A stretch of 61,589 nt of DNA from Bdellovibrionales bacterium. GTDB lineage: Bacteria; Bdellovibrionota; Bdellovibrionia; Bdellovibrionales; JAMPXM01. Both the position numbers and the translations under genes were made by a program. The notes under the pieces were generated by a model. It was not told the origin of the DNA. It ran no database searches and saw only the letters and a program-made list of their open reading frames with translations. The DNA is taken from NCBI GenBank assembly GCA_005808505.1, contig SYLX01000018.1:1-61589 (forward strand), read 5' to 3'. This document shows positions 60,401 through 61,589 of the stretch, piece by piece; the stretch's first letter is position 1; each line of letters opens with the position of its first letter.

Positions 60401-61154
60401 CGAAAGTCCCATCAGGTCTCTGCACACTGTATTTTTGAAGAGCCATGACATCTGGACGCCGATCCTGGATCACTCGTTGAAAAGACTCGTTCAAAGCGTG
60501 AACACCGGTTGCCGTTGGATCATTCGCATCATCGGGAAACGCCTCAAAAACGTGCCGACCCGCAATATCTCCCAGCGTCTTCATCGTACTCTCGAGATAA
60601 CGTCGATTCGCGGTCAGGATCTTTAAGTCCCTATTGAGGACGAGGTAAGCTCCCGGCAGGGAATTAAAGAGGCTCTGAAACTCGGCCTCAGTTTCGTTCT
60701 TCACGCGCCGTTGGGTGCAATAAAGGAAGTCGTCTGCGGCTTTGTTAATGCTGATCTCGATGAAGCGACTCACGATGACCGCCGCTTCGGACGAAAGTGG
60801 CGTATCACCGGTACCTAAATTAAAAATTGTTTCCTGGAGTAAACCGTACTCCTTGATGACGTCTTGAAGACGATAGTCTTGGCTCTGCGCTCGTTGCCGA
60901 CCGTGTTCTGCACCCAGCTTGATGACTTGGGTTAGCTCTTTGATTCGACCGGGTTCCTTTAAAGCACTGCCTAAATGGTTAAGGAGTTCAGGTAGATGAT
61001 CTCGCAGATAGAATGAATCTTTATCGCGGGCGCTTGCGACTTCCTCTCTTACGCGCCTCATCCACGCGCCGAGAATTTGTTCTTTTTCTTTGATCAGGCG
61101 GACTGACAAAGCTTCTTTGGAAACGACGATCCCGCCATCTAACTTAGACGCCAC
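57453..61154 (-). CDS. Multi-PAS hybrid sensor histidine kinase with receiver domain
   Basis: 1233 residues, cytoplasmic. Residues about 18-155 form a helical RsbRD_N-like domain (KEKEQILGAWMRRVREEV). About five PAS domains with PAC motifs follow (VQRPDGTFERRYW, VVRPDGSIRWIEARGQ, LRAISGEYRWHLFRAQP, SDEYWFERGDGTFALVRDRG, and a fifth before a coiled coil). Then come HisKA with His859 (ANMSHEIRTPLG), HATPase (NVVGNAIKFTSRG, DTGRGIS, GTGLGL) and a C-terminal receiver with Asp1156 (LMDVQMPRMDG). The Asp probably passes phosphate onward to an Hpt or a stand-alone receiver. The start is GTG at 61154 after GGGGAG. Confidence 0.92.
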   Translation of the reverse strand: MASKLDGGIVVSKEALSVRLIKEKEQILGAWMRRVREEVASARDKDSFYLRDHLPELLNHLGSALKEPGRIKELTQVIKLGAEHGRQRAQSQDYRLQDVIKEYGLLQETIFNLGTGDTPLSSEAAVIVSRFIEISINKAADDFLYCTQRRVKNETEAEFQSLFNSLPGAYLVLNRDLKILTANRRYLESTMKTLGDIAGRHVFEAFPDDANDPTATGVHALNESFQRVIQDRRPDVMALQKYSVQRPDGTFERRYWSPMNFPVLDAQGEILYIVHSAEDVTRFAEDHEDKDAPAGLKNEIVRMQAEVILRAQEVQAANTELRRSREQLAQAIKTARVGFWEVALESRRTTLSPQMAEDWGVDLKTFPETLEAALERIHPLDREKTIEAIERAIAAHSIFTTEYRVVRPDGSIRWIEARGQILLDEKGQPTRFSGTSLDVTERILARQRIEDSVQEFRALADSMPQIVWGADALGHVDYFNRRWTEYTGLSPELSLNGGWMQAIHPDDLKQLLPLWDSVLKSGGTYEVECRLRAISGEYRWHLFRAQPTYDENGKIRRWYGTDTDIHERKIEREKLQELTSQLKHSQVRFETATRATRNAIWDWDLLSNSIEWNEAISSELGYPATLRKTTGSWWIDHIHHDDRERVSREIHQLMELGRNHWSDEYWFERGDGTFALVRDRGFVLHDEFGKPIRMIGAMENVTTERQVMADLKRSQHHFRLVTDAVPAMIGYIAPDYRYTFANAQYEKVFGKRPEEVVGMRVQDLVDEGGFQQRKSAIDAALRGEPQQILVDTHDSQGNKRYLSNSFIPDRDENGVVRGTVILAQDRTQEVRHAEELLQAKEAAEAANSAKSAFLANMSHEIRTPLGAIMGFVDLMKDPTLSPNELKDYLAVIDRNSGQLLRIIDDILDLAKVEAGKVVIEKIEFSLPELLADFSSLMGFRAKENAIQFSVAATSSIPECIVSDPVRIRQILTNVVGNAIKFTSRGVVEMNVSFQGDSLSFSVRDTGRGISAEQAANLFQPFMQADVSTTRKFGGTGLGLVLTKRLSQAMGGDFRLVESELGKGSTFVSRIRVGVTPGTKFVGTEAIRFSNESRPTNERDRGVLTGLRVLLVEDSPDNQALLKILLTRAGASIEIANDGYQGVEKALDTEFDVVLMDVQMPRMDGHEATRRLRAAGLKTPIVALTAHAMKEERERTVRSGFSDFLPKPVQKDQLIELLVSYRRNDCNDQQPVLQ

Positions 61155-61275
61155 TTGACTCCCCGTTCAGCTCATTTGCAGCGGTGACCATACACGCAGG
61201 AGTTTCAACTTTCCAAAAGATAACCGTGCGTTAAAAAGCCTCCACAGTCGGGGCTCAGTTGTGGCGATCCAACAC

Positions 61276-61306
61276 AAAAAAAGAGCCTGCCCGGAGGCAA
61301 GCTCTT
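61276..61306 (-). terminator. Rho-independent terminator of the rightmost gene
   Basis: AAGAGC and TGCC (61281-61286, 61288-61291) pair with GGCA and GCTCTT (61296-61299, 61301-61306), with one mismatch and a 4-nt loop. On the minus strand a U-run (the A-tract 61276-61282) follows. It serves the barrel gene ending at 61341. Confidence 0.85.
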
Positions 61307-61340
61307 AACGCCGGAGCGTCATCGATTTCGGGCTTTGGAG

Positions 61341-61589
61341 TTAGAAAGTCTTTGTAATGCTGAAGACGAATTTTTCGTTGCGCTCGACTTCGGTTTTCAA
61401 ACCGGCAGCGTCGACGAGCTTCACATCAGAATCGATGTAGGCGATCTCTGACGTCCAACCTTCGTTAGCGTACTGAAGCGCGACTTTCGTATCGAGGTAG
61501 TTGCTAAGAAGCGCAACTTTCTCATCACTAAACGTGGTGTAACCAACCGCAGGGACGATTGAAACTTTCTCGTCGAGCTTCCAAGCGTA
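61341..61589 (-). CDS. Outer-membrane beta-barrel protein, C-terminal part (cut by window edge)
   Basis: The last 82 residues of a protein whose start lies beyond the window. Translation of the minus strand gives alternating amphipathic strands (KLDEKVSIVPAVGYTTFSDE, then NYLDTKVALQYANEGWTSEI) and ends in FSITKTF, a classic C-terminal Phe signature for insertion into the outer membrane. The strand plan resembles the TIGR02001-type uncharacterised barrels. A clear terminator follows the TAA. Confidence 0.78.
   Translation of the reverse strand, partial: YAWKLDEKVSIVPAVGYTTFSDEKVALLSNYLDTKVALQYANEGWTSEIAYIDSDVKLVDAAGLKTEVERNEKFVFSITKTF

Overview
ORGANISM. The window looks like a chromosomal segment of a Gram-negative bacterium, most likely a member of the Bdellovibrionota (Bdellovibrio-like or Oligoflexia). 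This is inference. The reasons are the very high density of exported proteins, lipoproteins and beta-barrels, a TIGR02147/DUF4423-type regulator, stand-alone receiver proteins, repeated use of an odd [FY]Q-N-C style lipobox, and frequent TTG and GTG starts. There is one tRNA gene, no rRNA, and no integrase, transposase, phage gene or CRISPR array that I can see.

LAYOUT. 0.2-4.3 kb: tRNA-Asp, an exported HMA-type metal-binding protein, and a two-gene DNA-metabolism unit (radical SAM protein plus a DUF4130-UdgX uracil-DNA-glycosylase fusion). 4.3-12.7 kb: one seven-gene minus-strand operon with a good sigma70-type promoter. It encodes a cation/proton antiporter, an SDR, an LLM-type flavin oxidoreductase, an asparaginase-II-like amidase and the upper 2-aminophenol meta-cleavage pathway (AmnC, AmnB, and AmnA fused to a RidA/2-aminomuconate deaminase domain). 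12.8-17.9 kb: inorganic pyrophosphatase, a long perfect palindrome, an FNR-family reductase and envelope proteins. 17.9-28.2 kb: a signalling-rich island with an AhpD-PAS protein, a TIGR02147 regulator, three stand-alone receivers, a GHKL ATPase, a membrane histidine kinase, an adjacent pair made of a haem-oxygenase-like diiron oxidase and a LuxI/FeeM-like acyltransferase, and a DUF5985-DUF5985-winged-helix operon.

28-48.7 kb: mostly cell-envelope and secreted functions. These include a polysaccharide deacetylase, a HEAT-like protein translationally coupled to a membrane-anchored protein with a caspase-like His/Cys pair, a Tat-exported PhoD phosphatase, a sorbosone-dehydrogenase-like lipoprotein, a DUF1592 cytochrome/DUF1552 pair, a methyltransferase, an orphan type III polyketide synthase and a lipoprotein alpha/beta hydrolase. 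49-57 kb: a LolA-like protein, a beta-barrel and an RND (MMPL) exporter in one operon, followed by lipoproteins (one with seven LPPGTQ repeats), a structured intergenic element and secreted proteins. 57.4-61.2 kb: a 1233-residue multi-PAS hybrid histidine kinase. The window ends inside an outer-membrane barrel gene.

HOW IT FITS TOGETHER. Two parts stand out as possibly undescribed systems. The first is the aminophenol operon: it has the ring-cleavage, dehydrogenase and deaminase steps but none of the usual lower-pathway genes, and it adds an amidase, a flavin oxidoreductase, a divergent SDR and an antiporter. The second is the diiron-oxidase/acyltransferase pair set among signalling genes, which could make a modified N-acyl signal. 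All functions are read from motifs by eye. No database search was run.
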